NCBI GenBank assembly: GCA_963681505.1
Contig: OY811972.1
Span: 13,136,847-13,200,846, forward strand
Source of the DNA: Eunapius fragilis
Taxonomy: Eukaryota > Porifera > Demospongiae > Spongillida > Spongillidae
DNA length: 64,000 bases
Direction of reading: 5' to 3'
The notes below the pieces were generated by a model, which had not been told where the DNA came from, searched no databases, and saw only the letters and a list, made by a program, of their open reading frames with translations. Below, piece by piece: positions 21,883 through 32,161 of the stretch. The number at the start of each line of letters is the position of its first letter. Position 1 is the first letter of the stretch. Position numbers and translations under genes: made by a program.

Positions 21883-23092
21883 ATGCTACAGTGGTTTGTA
21901 GAAAAGAAAATTGCATTAGCAGTCCTTGATGGGAAACAAATGATTGAACAAAATGAAGTTCAGATAAGCCCTGAGAAAATAACTGATGCCGTTTTGGACA
22001 AAAATATTGATATACACCTCATTCGGAAGTACTTCAGCAGGGATGCTTGGAAAACAGTGATTGGAGCTGTAAAACTAAAAATGGCAAATTGCTTTTTCAC
22101 CTGCAAATGTTGCAATCATGATGCTGATGAGTCTCCATCAGTACTTTGTGAGCTCTGTCTATGCTGGTATCATCTTTGCTGTGTGGCACTAAAATCCCAA
22201 CCCAAAGTTCGGTACTGGTATTGCAGGTCATGCATAGGAGTTTATAATGAAGTGGTGAAAATGAGAACCAAGAGTAAGTGCCAAGTCAATTATGATTTTA
22301 ACATGTTTACATACTCGAATTTAGGACTCCATGGTCCAAAAGGATTAATTGAGGTAAATATATGAGGTGCTTTTTTACTATATGAATTGCAGTGTTAAGT
22401 TTTGATAACTGTTGCAGGCAGTGACCATACCCAGATGTGTATCAACTTTGGGATTAAGACCAAGTGATATAGAACACCTGCAAAACGGGCAGATGCTAGA
22501 AGATACACATATGATGGCAGCTCAAAATTTGGTACAGCAACAGTTTCCTCAACTGCAGGGATGTCAGTCAACACTTCTCTGCCAAAATAAACAATTTGTT
22601 CCTGTGAATGGGAATGGAAATGGTAAGTTTGAAATACTTGCACGCACCTATGATACGGGTGCCTATATTTTTGTCCCTAAAGCTATTCAGATTCTTTACA
22701 ATGGACACTACCACTGGGTTACAGTAGTGTACGCAGAAGGAAAGCTGTATTTATGTGACAGCCTGGCCAGTGACTAACTGACACAAACCTTGGAAGAATC
22801 CATAAGAGTCTTATTTCAGAACACTTCAGAGGATAATGTGGTAACAATACATCGCTTGCCAGTGCAACAGCAGAAGAAAGGATCTATGAATTGTGGAATC
22901 TATGCCATTGCTTATGCCTTTCATGCTGCTAATGGTGATGATTTATGTCTGCTGAGCTTTGAAGAAGAACAGATGCGAACTCACCTTTTGCAATGTTATG
23001 AGGTCCAATGTATCAAGCCATTTCCAATAACAAGTGACAAAGTTGTTAGGTGCAGAGGAAAGAAAATGTTGGTGAATTTAAATGCAAACTAA
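21883..23092 (+). CDS. PHD finger plus Ulp1-like protease part of the MULE protein, one in-frame stop
   Basis: 21883-22352 encodes LQWFVEKKIALAVLDGKQ and a PHD finger with Cys pairs CKCC, CELC, WYHLCC and YWYCRSC. A GAG|GTAAAT donor at 22353 and TTGCAG acceptor at about 22416 lead to AVTIPRCVSTLGLRPSDIE and an Ulp1-type C48 fold: His in NGHYHWVTVV (about 22712), Asp in LCDSLASD (about 22757), Cys in KKGSMNCGIYAIAYAF (about 22890). TAA at 22775-22777 interrupts it just after SLASD in the same frame. Readthrough, a mutation or an unrecognised splice could explain it. The likely activity is removal of SUMO or a SUMO-like modifier; the PHD finger may read histone tails. Confidence 0.75.
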
Positions 23093-23347
23093 ACTCATTG
23101 TGTGTCTTTTATGTATATGCGGTCATATGGTTTCAGATGTGTACTTTTTATGAAAACGAAATGTGGACTTTTTTTCAGTGAAATATCTCACACCTGATCA
23201 TCAAAAGGCATGTGACTCCACAATGCAGGATCTAGCTAACAGCCTTTTCCTGGAGAGACAGGGGACTTAGAACCTACGGTGCACGATGAGTACAATATGC
23301 ATAGTGCAATGGTGCCGTCTTCGTAACTATATGTGTGTTATTACTAC

Positions 23348-23715
23348 ATACCCGGTACCGGCTACTTGCGGTATTGCAGCAAAAGAACCGGTACCGATTT
23401 TCCAGCCAAAACTGTCTACGGACCCGGTACCGGCACTACATTTATTATATCTACAGAGCCGGTACCGGCACTATAACCATTTTGTAAGCTGCCGGTACCG
23501 GTTCTCTAGCCAAAACTGTCTACGGAACCGGTACCGGCACTACATTTATTATATCTACAGAGCCGGTACCGGCACTATAACCATTTTGTAAGCTGCCGGT
23601 ACCGGTTCTCTTGCCAAAACTGTCTACGGAACCGGTACCGGCACTACATTTATTAAATCTACAGAGCCGGTACCGGTACTATAGCCATTTTTTAGGCTGC
23701 CGGTACCGGCTCTCT
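23348..23715. repeat. right subterminal array of the MULE
   Basis: About ten CCGGTACCGG palindromes spaced roughly 35-40 bp, organised in three higher-order units of about 115 bp containing GCACTACATTTATTA and CTAGCCAAAACTGTCTA. Complements the left array at 18380-18670 and ends the element near 23720-23780. Confidence 0.85.
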
Positions 23716-23799
23716 AGCCACAGCCAATTATTAAACATCGCCGATTATCGATACAGGATGCGATACAGGATATGCATCGACGATCTCGAGATCGTTTCC

Positions 23800-24430
23800 G
23801 GATCGCGGCAACACTGGTGCACTGCTGCTTACTTGAGGGCCGGAATCCATCTTCTGGCTCGAACTTCACATACATTGGTCCAACACTGAGGACGATTGGG
23901 TCCATGTTTGCTATACATTTTTAAGCATCTATAGGAACAGTGAGCACAGCGTATGGGTTGCATGTAGTGTCATTTTTGATTTTATTCGTGTATTCATCAG
24001 TGGTACGTTTTAATATTCTCTGAGTTCGTTGAAAGCTGTAGCTTATTCTGGTCGCACTGTCTATTACGTTATCCACGCGTACTAACCAACCATGTCCTAT
24101 ATGTCGTTAACAGTGGACCAACTTCGCACAGCCATCATCCGCCGCCCGCCGCTAGTGAATGTTAATTTATTCATTGTAAAATGTGAATGTGCGGCGAGGA
24201 ATATGCAATGGGGGTGTTTTTAACGATAGACATAGTCGGGGCCATGGTACTAATATTCCTGGTTCGAGACTGTAGTCCATGGCCGTAGGTATATGGGCGT
24301 TTTTGGGCTGAATAACTATATATATATTTTTTCATCGTGTCTTCAGTCTTATAAGGAAGGTAGGGTCGATAGCTCACGTCGCGTATAGTGTCTGATGCCT
24401 ATAGGTGCATATAGTACTCTGTGCCTGCAG
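23800..24430. other. intergenic stretch
   Basis: No supported gene or repeat; short AT-rich and dinucleotide patches only. Confidence 0.4.
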
Positions 24431-24472
24431 GCAGGAAGCACTGACTATATAAAGTACCTCCTACAGCTATCA

Positions 24473-24703
24473 GGAACTACGATAGTAGTTCCTATATAGG
24501 AATTGACCCGGGTCGTGAATATCATTAAAAAAACGCAACCAGCGTACAACTCGCGTACCAAGAAACGGATAGTTTAGCTCTTTGTTCCTATCGAACCAGA
24601 AAGCAAAGACGGTCATTTTAATGTTTTGTTCCAGTCTTCAAACCGTTTGCTTCAAGAGAACAAAAAAGTTCGTGTTTTACCTCGTCCCCAGGCCAAATCT
24701 TCT

Positions 24704-24747
<44 letters not shown>

Positions 24748-25010
24748 TTCTTCTTCTCGGGTGAGTATAACTCGGGATAGGAATGGTTTTAAAGAGCGCA
24801 AATTATACCAATCGCTTTAGAATCTCCTGGAAGGACATCTTCAAGTATCAGATATATGAATAAAGCTTAAAACGTACATACGTAATCATTACGTAATGCG
24901 TAGTGTTAAATAGAAGCGTTCCCATGGCGACATTTCGTATATTTAGAATTGTGCAGCGTTATAAACAGGTGGTATTTCATATGATTGCAGTTTTGTTCAC
25001 CACTTTTGGC
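24473..25010 (+). mobile_element. Helitron-like element 5' end and spliced leader region, copy 1
   Basis: Begins with the hairpin GGAACTACGATAGTAGTTCC (24473-24492), also present at 62446-62465. A shared leader follows, then a (TCG)n tract at about 24706-24750. TTCTCGG|GTGAGTATAAC near 24760 looks like a 5' splice donor, and ATATGATTGCAG at 24990 like its acceptor, 43 bp before the ORF start. The leader recurs at 25817 and 62525 and, diverged, near 42650 and 60255. Confidence 0.6.
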
Positions 25011-25032
25011 TAGTGAAGTTGTTTATTTCAAA

Positions 25033-25809
25033 ATGCCTTCACGTCAACAAAAGAGGAGAGCTAAACGACGAGAGGAATACATCCAAAATCAGGACGACGA
25101 GTTAGAGTCCTCCCGCGTTCGGTACAATGCTGATCCTGAAAAAAAGCGGGTGTCTACTCGTGACAGCTACAGAGCAGATCCTGAAAAAAAGCGGGTGTCT
25201 GTTCGTGACAGCTACATAGCAGATCCTGAAAAAAAAAAAGCATCAGCTGAATTGGATAGACTAAACAAAGATTGCAACATGACTGCTGGTTTAGAGGCGG
25301 AGTTAAAACTGGCTGTGGGTGTCAGGGTCATGTTAAGACGCAATCTGGATACTAGTAAAGGGTTGGTAAATGGTGCACTTGGTACTATAAATTCAATTGG
25401 AAAGGATTGCATCCATGTAAAATTTAACCACAACACTGATACACATTTTAAAATTGAAAGGGTACGTAGTAAGTTTCAAATATTGCGTCGTTTCTATGTG
25501 TACAGAAAACAATTCCCAGTGATACTGGCATTTGCTGTAACCATACATAAATGTCAAGGCTTATCACTAGACTGTGCCATAGTAGACCTATCAAGTAACG
25601 TATTTGCAACAGGTATGGCCTATGTTGCTTTGTCACGAGTAAGAACACTAACTGGTCTACACTTACTAGCATTTGATCCCAAGTCAATCAAAGTTAGTAG
25701 GGAATGTATTGAAGAAGTAAACAGATTAAGAAAACTGTTTAGAAGCGACATTCCAAGTATTAACCTTTCTGAGGTTACTGAGCTGGGAAAGGGCAAACAT
25801 AAGCAATAA
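25033..25809 (+). pseudogene. Helitron-like protein, internally deleted: N-terminal repeats fused to PIF1 helicase C-terminus
   Basis: ATG 25033 gives MPSRQQKRRAKRREEYIQNQ and three DPEKK-type repeats (for example NADPEKKRVSTRDSY). Without a stop it continues into LKLAVGVRVMLRRNLDTSKG, LVNGALGTI and the helicase motifs AFAVTIHKCQGLSLD (motif V) and GMAYVALSRVRTLTGLHL (motif VI). A full Helitron Rep-helicase is over 1000 residues, so Rep and most helicase motifs were deleted while keeping the frame over 258 codons. The second copy at 26282 shows the undeleted N-terminal repeats. It cannot be a functional helicase. Confidence 0.75.
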
Positions 25810-25816
25810 ACATAAG

Positions 25817-25958
25817 AAACGGATAGTTTTAGCTCTTTGTTCCTATCGAACCAGAAGGCAAAGACGGTCATTTTAATGTTTTGTTCCAGTCTTCAAACTG
25901 TTTCCTTTAAGAGAACAAAAACGTTCGTGTTTTACCTCGTCCCCAGGCCAAATCTTCT

Positions 25959-25996
<38 letters not shown>

Positions 25997-26260
25997 TTCT
26001 AATTCTCGGGTGAGTATAACTCCTGATAGGAATGGTTTTAAAGAGCGCCAATTATACCAATCGCTTTAGAATCTCCTGGAAGGCCATCTTCAAGTATCAG
26101 ATGTATGAAAAAAGCATACAACTGACATACGTAATCATTACGTAATGCGTAGTGTAAAATAGAAGCGTTCCCATGGCAATATTACGTATATTTAGAATTG
26201 TGCAGCGTTATAAACAGGTGGGATTTCATATGATTGCAGTTTTGTTCACCACTTTTGGCT
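25817..26260 (+). mobile_element. Helitron-like leader, copy 2
   Basis: Nearly identical to 24553-25010 from AAGAAACGGATAG onwards, including a (TCG)n tract (about 25960-25997), the GGGTGAGTATAAC donor and the GATTGCAG acceptor before the ORF. The 5' hairpin is missing because copy 1 abuts it directly. Confidence 0.7.
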
Positions 26261-26281
26261 AGCGAAGTTGTTTTTTTCAAA

Positions 26282-26940
26282 ATGCCTTCACGTCAACAAA
26301 AGAGGAGAGCTAAACGACGAGAGGAATACATCCAAAATCAGGACGACGAGTTAGAGTCCTCCCGCGTTCGGTACAATGCTGATCCTGAAAAAAAGCGGGC
26401 GTCTACTCGTGACAACTACAGAGCAGATCCTGAAAAAATGCGGACGTCTGCTCGTGACAACTACAAAGCAGATCCTGAAAAAAAGCGGGCGTCTGTTCGT
26501 GACAGCTACAGAGCAGACCTTGATTCGAGCCGAGCTACTAAGAGGCAGCATTATGAACAGAATTCTGATGCGGTGCGAGCTTCTAAGAGGCAGCGTTATG
26601 AACAGAATTCTGATGCGGTGCGAGCTTCTAAGAGGCAGCGTTATGAACAGAATTCTGATGCGGTGCGAGCTTCTAAGAGGCAGCGTTATGAACAGAATTC
26701 TGATGCGGTGCGAGCTTCTAAGAGGCAGCGTTATGAACAGAATTCCGATGAGATGCGAGCTTCAAAGAGGCAAAAGTATCAGCAGAATTCAGTGACCAAT
26801 CGGGTTTCCAAAAGGAGTGCATATTGGAGAAACCCTTCTGCTGCGCGTTCAGCGAAAAGGGCGCTATACCAGAAGCGTCCGGAAGGGAAGCGTGAGGCGG
26901 AGAGAACACGCTACCACAAAAAAAAGACTACCACCCAAAG
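26282..26940 (+). CDS. Helitron-like protein, N-terminal repeat exon
   Basis: ATG 26282 opens the same MPSRQQKRRAKRREEY start, then four ADPEK repeats and five to six near-identical repeats of YEQNSDAVRASKRQR, which are also near-identical at DNA level (45-bp units, about 26545-26775), followed by a basic tail. The exon ends CAAAG|GTGAGT at 26940/26941, an excellent donor; without splicing it stops at 26942-26944. Highly charged, helical repeats of this sort occur at the N-terminus of Helitron-like proteins in basal metazoans as I recall. The next exon may be 27268. Confidence 0.6.
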
Positions 26941-27267
26941 GTGAGTTATGCACAATGTGTGATTTGGGCATGGCTTGGCGCGTTTTTTCGTGTAGAGCAG
27001 CTGCAATGGTGACATAACTGTAAACATTGTGTTGCTAGGCAGTAATCTAGGTACCAGACTTTATTCCGCACCCAACTATGTGTTTCTAGCATGTTATAAT
27101 AAGCGCTAGTGTAGTACCGGTTTATGGTTGACATCCATGATGTGGTATAACTTTGCTAAGCAATTGCAAGTGGTGGTAAACTCCTAGACATGTATGTGCT
27201 TATGTGTATTGTATGTTTTCTTATACCTTAGTAAACAATCATACGTACTCCTTATTCCATTGTATAG

Positions 27268-28009
27268 ATACTCCTTATATGAGCCCAATGATAATTTACA
27301 ATTAGAGTACAAGGGTGGCCTTGAAAAAGCTATTCACATTAATAGCACATTGGTAGATCAGTTAAATGATGCCTTTAGCAAGACCCATCCTTGGTTGGCA
27401 CAAAAGGCACTTACTAGAGCTGGTTGTGTGGCTGTAAGTAAGATTAGTGGGAATGCTTTACTCACTAAGACATTACAGCTTCGGAGACAGCATGCAGGCT
27501 CATTACTAAAAACTGTTCGTGATATAAATGCACTGAAGCTTACATGCAGTGACTTATTACATGGTGAAAGGAATCACAGCAGTAGCTCAGAACCTTATTT
27601 CTATGACACCTCTTATACTCATGCAAAACTATCTGGGCCTATTCCAGTAGACCTTCAGGGTAGATGTGTTGTAACAGAGGAAATAGGGGACAGAGATGCT
27701 GTACATTTACGTCCTCTAAAATGGAAATGCACGAAGGAATGCAGACTTCTTGGTACTGATGAAGTTGATTTAGTGCTGCGAATAAAATCAGTATTCCAAG
27801 CATGCATTGAGGATATCAGATTAGAGCTTGACAACCTAGATTCAGGGTGCAGTTATGTTCATCATGATGACACCACTGAGTTAGATAATCAAAATCCGCG
27901 CTATAGTGTACTCAGTGGGCATCCCATCTGTTGTGAGCGCGCTACACAGCTGTCCTCAAAGAATGATCCTAACGCGGACCTCTTCGTGGCATCTTTAACC
28001 GGCGAATAG
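27268..28009 (+). pseudogene. downstream exon of Helitron-like protein, truncated
   Basis: After the acceptor GTATAG at 27267 a frame of about 247 codons reads LEKAIHINSTLVDQLNDAFS, HPWLAQKALTRAGCVAVSKI and CSDLLHGERNHSSSSEP, with a short HPICC at the end. It lacks Rep (HUH) and helicase motifs, so it belongs to the linker part upstream of Rep, or to an unrelated gene. Its position 327 bp after the repeat exon and same strand suggest one transcript. Ends TAG 28007-28009. Confidence 0.4.
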
Positions 28010-28115
28010 AATTACTTGGTAAAGAATTTGCGCGCTACACAGCTGTCCTCAAAGAATGATCCTATTGCGGACCTCTTCGTGGCATCTTAAACTGGCGAAT
28101 GGAATTATTTGGTAA
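27937..28115. repeat. tandem duplication at the exon end
   Basis: About 85 bp (27937-28022) are repeated with few changes at 28029-28115; shared words are GCGCTACACAGCTGTCCTCA and GCGGACCTCTTCGTGGCATC. The second copy alters the ORF end. Confidence 0.8.
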
Positions 28116-28215
28116 ATGTATAAATACTGATAGATGTGCACTTTTATTACTCACACCTAAAACCAACAATAAATGGTAAGTTAAAGAAATTATTGATGTA
28201 CATTTTCACAATTCT

Positions 28216-28632
28216 TTCAATATCCATCAGGCTGACGGTCTGCGCGAAGCAGTTAGTATCCTCGTCGAGGAGGAACGCCAGCTAACAGCTGGCCCCTCCC
28301 GACGAGGAACTATGCAGCCATTACAGGCTGGCCGACGACCCCTGCCCCACAACGACGACTTTCGTCCCCAGCTCCAGGAGGAGGAACCCCGTCCCCAGCT
28401 CCACGAGGAGGAACCCCGTTCCCAGCTCCAGGAGGAGGAACCCCGTCCCCAGCTCCAGGAGGAGAACTACGTCCCCAGCCCCAGGAGGAGGAGGACCTGG
28501 GGCCGCAAGAGGCAGAGGGCAGGAGGCCTGACCGCCGGAGGCCCTTCAAAAGAGGCCGAGGCCATAGAGGCCATAGAGGCCGAGCGAACACTTACAACAT
28601 TAAATGTGCGTACTTTTATTAATATTATGTAA
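28216..28632 (+). CDS. low-complexity ORF with EEEPRPQLQ repeats, unrecognised
   Basis: The frame includes ATG 28312 and can be read upstream through LREAVSILVEEERQLTAGPS. It carries four to five tandem EEEPRPQLQ units (24-27 bp DNA repeats), a basic PRRRRTWGRKRQR stretch and an EAIEAIEAE end. No domain is recognised. It could be the tail of the Helitron-like gene or a host fragment; repeat-driven chance reading is also possible. Confidence 0.25.
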   Translation, partial: FNIHQADGLREAVSILVEEERQLTAGPSRRGTMQPLQAGRRPLPHNDDFRPQLQEEEPRPQLHEEEPRSQLQEEEPRPQLQEENYVPSPRRRRTWGRKRQRAGGLTAGGPSKEAEAIEAIEAERTLTTLNVRTFINIM

Positions 28633-28787
28633 ATATATATATATAAGGTAAAACTCTTCAGTTGGCCACTACAATGCCCCGTCACTGTTCACAACGGTAA
28701 GCGGGCGTCTGCTCGTGACCGTAATTGGAACGGAGGGGGGAGGGGCACTTGCCTGTATAAAAAATGATAATAAAAAAATAGAGGAAA

Positions 28788-29190
28788 CAAGTAAAGAAAA
28801 ACATTCTCTAACGAGAAAGTTGGTGGGATATAGGAATTGGAGGCAATGGTGGTGTTAAAAAGTTGCTGTTAATCAGAATGATAATTAAAAAATAGAGGAA
28901 ACAAGTAAAGAAAAACATTCTCTAACGAGAAAGTTGGTGGGATATAGGAATTGGAGGCAATGGTGGTGTAAAAAGGAGGGGAACAAGGTTTTGAGAAAAG
29001 GGTAAATGAGATAAAAATCCTATATTATTTAGCACATGTACATGCAACAACCAAAAGAAGTGCTAAATATAGGATTTTTATCTCATTTACCCTTTTCTCA
29101 AAACCTTGTTCCCCTCCTTTTTACACCACCATTGCCTCCAATTCCTATATCCCACCAACTTTCTCGTTAGAGAATGTTTTTCTTTACTTG
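28788..29190. mobile_element. foldback element, copy C, with duplicated left arm
   Basis: The complete palindrome spans 28902-29190, from CAAGTAAAGAAAAACATTC to its complement. The first part of the left arm is also present at 28788-28865, 114 bp earlier, giving a tandem duplication of the terminus. Arms meet near 29045. Confidence 0.8.
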
Positions 29191-29481
29191 TATATTATAT
29201 TCTTCATTGCCTCTACATGCAACGAACAGGCCCCATGCATGCATGCATGCATGTCATGCCGGTATCTCACCCTAGGCCCTGCCCTGCCCGCGATACGCAT
29301 ATATACATACACCGGCAGAAAACAATACATGCGTCGCATTCACCGGTGTCGCTGCAGGATCATAAAATAATATTGCACAAATGCACCTATGCTAGCACTT
29401 CCAGAATCAATATATCCATGTATTATCCTATAGGCAACAGTATATAAGGCATGATGCCTGCGCTTCTACACATAATGTCAT

Positions 29482-29487
29482 TTTAAT
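29482..29487 (-). terminator. ATTAAA poly(A) signal of the small secreted protein gene
   Basis: Minus-strand ATTAAA 16 bp downstream of the stop. Confidence 0.5.
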
Positions 29488-29502
29488 CGTCAGTTCAGAA
29501 AA

Positions 29503-29928
29503 TCACGCCACAACCCTGAAGAGAGCTGCGACGAGTGCCGACACCAACAGAATAGCGTAGTTGAAATTCAGTTGTGCTGCCGCTCCCTGGTAACCGTTAG
29601 TGCATAGGACTGCATAATTAGTTCGTGTCTGTGCAGCTCCAAAACATTTCACAGAAGCCGCGTACAGGGAATTGCACGTCGAAGAGCATAGAGTAGTGGT
29701 GGTATTAGAGATGGCATCGAACGTAATACCGATAATGCAACTAAAAGATACTGACCCGGCGGCAATTTGAGCTTGGACGCATGTATTGTTTACAATGGAT
29801 GATTGCCGCTTGGAGTTCATTTTCGTTAGCATATCTTTGGCGTCAACAGCATTAGGTACGCAGTAGGCTAGCGACAGAAGTCCCAACAAGGAGATCCCGA
29901 CAAAGAGGAGTGTGGTTTTTGGCATCAT
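29503..29928 (-). CDS. small secreted or GPI-anchored Cys-containing protein, unrecognised
   Basis: Single-exon ORF of 141 codons, ATG at 29926-29928 (or the next Met), TGA 29503-29505. Residues 1-24 are a strong signal peptide (TTLLFVGISLLGLLSLAYC). The mature part has seven Cys, N-glycosylation sites (NNT, SNT) and no long charged stretch. The last 20 residues (YAILLVSALVAALFRVVA) are hydrophobic with no basic cytoplasmic tail, as in GPI-anchored proteins. Core promoter: TATATATAAAGC on the minus strand at 30006-30017; poly(A) signal ATTAAA at 29482-29487 only 16 bp past the stop. Looks like a real, compact host gene. Family unknown to me. Confidence 0.7.
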   Translation of the reverse strand: MMPKTTLLFVGISLLGLLSLAYCVPNAVDAKDMLTKMNSKRQSSIVNNTCVQAQIAAGSVSFSCIIGITFDAISNTTTTLCSSTCNSLYAASVKCFGAAQTRTNYAVLCTNGYQGAAAQLNFNYAILLVSALVAALFRVVA

Positions 29929-30005
29929 TTTTAGCTCGTGCTATATCTCTCTCGACACTTGCAGCCGAAATCAGAAGTAGAGTGAAAGGGCCAATTACAC
30001 GCACA

Positions 30006-30017
30006 GCTTTATATATA
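30006..30017 (-). promoter_or_regulatory. TATA box of the small secreted protein gene
   Basis: TATATATAAAGC on the minus strand about 80 bp before the ATG, leaving a short 5' UTR. Confidence 0.55.
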
Positions 30018-30019
30018 CA

Positions 30020-31150
30020 GTTGTCGGCTCCTTATATAGTAGTGTGCCGGCATTTCCTGGATCGTAGCGCCAAGGGTGTTTCGCATTGACAATGGATAGA
30101 TATTCGAGCAATGAATTGGAAACAGGTCAATGAATCTAATTTCTTATGTACAATCGCCGGTCCAGGAATTGAATATGTGCTTCAAATCCTACGGCACATG
30201 TACCAATTCAGGGCTGTAGCCACGATAAATAAACCGGTCTGGCCATTGGTGGGAGCAAGGGTGGGAGATCATGAGAGATTTAATAAATTATAGTATTAAC
30301 TTAATAATTGGAAGTTGACTAGGCTAAAACCGGTCCGGCCATGGCCGGACTGGCCGGACTGGAAGCTATATGGCCCTGACCATCTATTATTGTACTCCAT
30401 GTTCTCGTGTCTTTTTGTTATAAAGAACCTCATTTCCTCTTTCCCATTTTAATTCACGGAGACGAGTGTATGTGATAATTCGTTATACTGAATTAACTGC
30501 GCTTCCAATCCCTAGCTCTCTATGACCTAATAAACCGATGATCTTTCTCTACTATGCGATGTTTGAACCATAAAAATACCTACTAGACAATGTGATCCAG
30601 CCCCACAAGATCGGCCATTATATATACAGTACCCGCCGTGCACACCCCGCGTTTCACGCTACTGATGTGCTAATGATATCCAACCTAACGCAGTGTCTTA
30701 CGGACTACCAGAAGGCTTTCCGGTAGCTTACCTTACTCAGCGCACAGTCCCACAAAGCTTTTAAAGCCGATAGCATCGTAGGACAAAATAGATAGTTAGG
30801 CTCACTGTAAGCTACATTTCTCACCAGTCACACCAAACTGTATGGATAAGGGTCAAACTCACTTAAAGTATGTACGCCCATGCCTCATATTAGCGAATCA
30901 CGGGATGTTCTATTGAACGTGAATGGATCAAGTGAGATGTTTCTAATCCATTAGTCTTAATATCTATGGTTTGATATAGGTATGCAAGTGTTCGCATTCG
31001 TGCATGTTCTTATGTTTGTGGGTCTATTTGATATGGTTCACCCTAGGACTTTGGCCACCCACAATGCGCGGGATCTGTGTGACGAATGTTTTGAAACATC
31101 TTCTTTACAATCACAACTTCATGCAGCTCTTATCAATAATAATGAACCAA
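30020..31150. other. intergenic stretch
   Basis: No supported gene. A small cluster of GGCCGGACT words at 30330-30365 is the only repeat seen. Confidence 0.4.
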
Positions 31151-31154
31151 CACA

Positions 31155-31385
31155 ATACTCCTCCCACACTTAGCACCTACATGTACAAAACACTCCTCCC
31201 ACACTAGCACCTACACATGTACACAACACTCCTCCCACACTAGCACCTACACATGTACACATAACACACCTCCCGCACTAGCACCGGTACCTACACATGT
31301 ACACATAACACTCACCTCCCACACTAGCACCTACACATGTACACATAACACTCCTCCCACACTAGCACCTACACATGTACATATA
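31155..31385. repeat. minisatellite of about 38-40 bp units, six copies
   Basis: Units contain CACTCCTCCCACACTAGCACC and TACACATGTACACATAA, with one copy carrying an inserted GGTACC word. Confidence 0.85.
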
Positions 31386-31387
31386 AC

Positions 31388-31840
31388 ATAATGCAATATA
31401 TGTGCAGCTCGACCAAGGGGGGAGGGGGGCGGGAACAAGGGAACAATAGTTGTCCCAGCATATACATATGACACCGCCCCTTCCATAGTTGACCACCGTA
31501 CATGCATTAATTATCCTGGCCACCCACAACTGATCACGGGCTGATTATTCGTCTCGCTGTTATTCGTCTCGCTATTTATATGCCAGATTCTACCTCCTAG
31601 CTCCTCTATTTTTTACTGTTTTACCCAATGTTGCATATATAATCTACCACCTCTTCTAACATACGGTTACGACGCAACCTCTTATAACATGCCCGCGCAA
31701 TTATTATGTCAGATAGTAACTACATGGTCTCGGCCTGTACGATGAGACTTGAGAGTGAACCACAAAAGCGTTGCTTTTTTTTTCCAATTACCTGTACAGG
31801 CATATAGGTCTTGTGGCAAGCATGGTCACTAAGTACACGT
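31388..31840 (+). repeat. direct repeat, copy 1
   Basis: About 450 bp that recur in the same orientation at 32725-33154. Shared blocks include CATTAATTATCCTGGCCACC, a doubled TATTCGTCTCGCT and GGCAAGCATGGTCACTAAGT. The copies differ by small indels in G runs and some substitutions. They could be LTRs of a short element or a segmental duplication; TG...CA ends and a target duplication are not clear. Confidence 0.85.
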
Positions 31841-31953
31841 TGCTATGTTACTGAGTGTACCTTTGTGGAAGGTGTCGTTCCTATTGGTGCTAGGTAAGGT
31901 ACGTACGCGTACCTAGCAACCAATGGCGCTCGGCCGAGTATATAAATGAGTTA

Positions 31954-32161
31954 AGCCTAGTTCACAAATTGACGCAAGACCCCGCGACGCGTCGCGATGC
32001 GACGTCGCAGGAATAGAAAATTGCGACGTCGCAGCGATAAACCACACCTAAACCACGCCCGATATTGGTACGTTATAAAAAGTGACGGCCGAGCCATGCA
32101 GAACTTTTTTTCATTCATCGCGACGCATAGCGGGCTCTTGCGTCATTTTGTGAACCAGGCT
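31954..32161. mobile_element. MITE, PIF/Harbinger-like, with TTA duplication
   Basis: Terminal inverted repeats AGCCTAGTTCACAAA and TTTGTGAACCAGGCT are flanked by TTA at 31951-31953 and 32162-32164. The interior has a GCGACGTCGCA-rich core and no ORF. TTA/TAA target duplications are typical of PIF/Harbinger. It sits between the two direct repeats. Confidence 0.75.
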
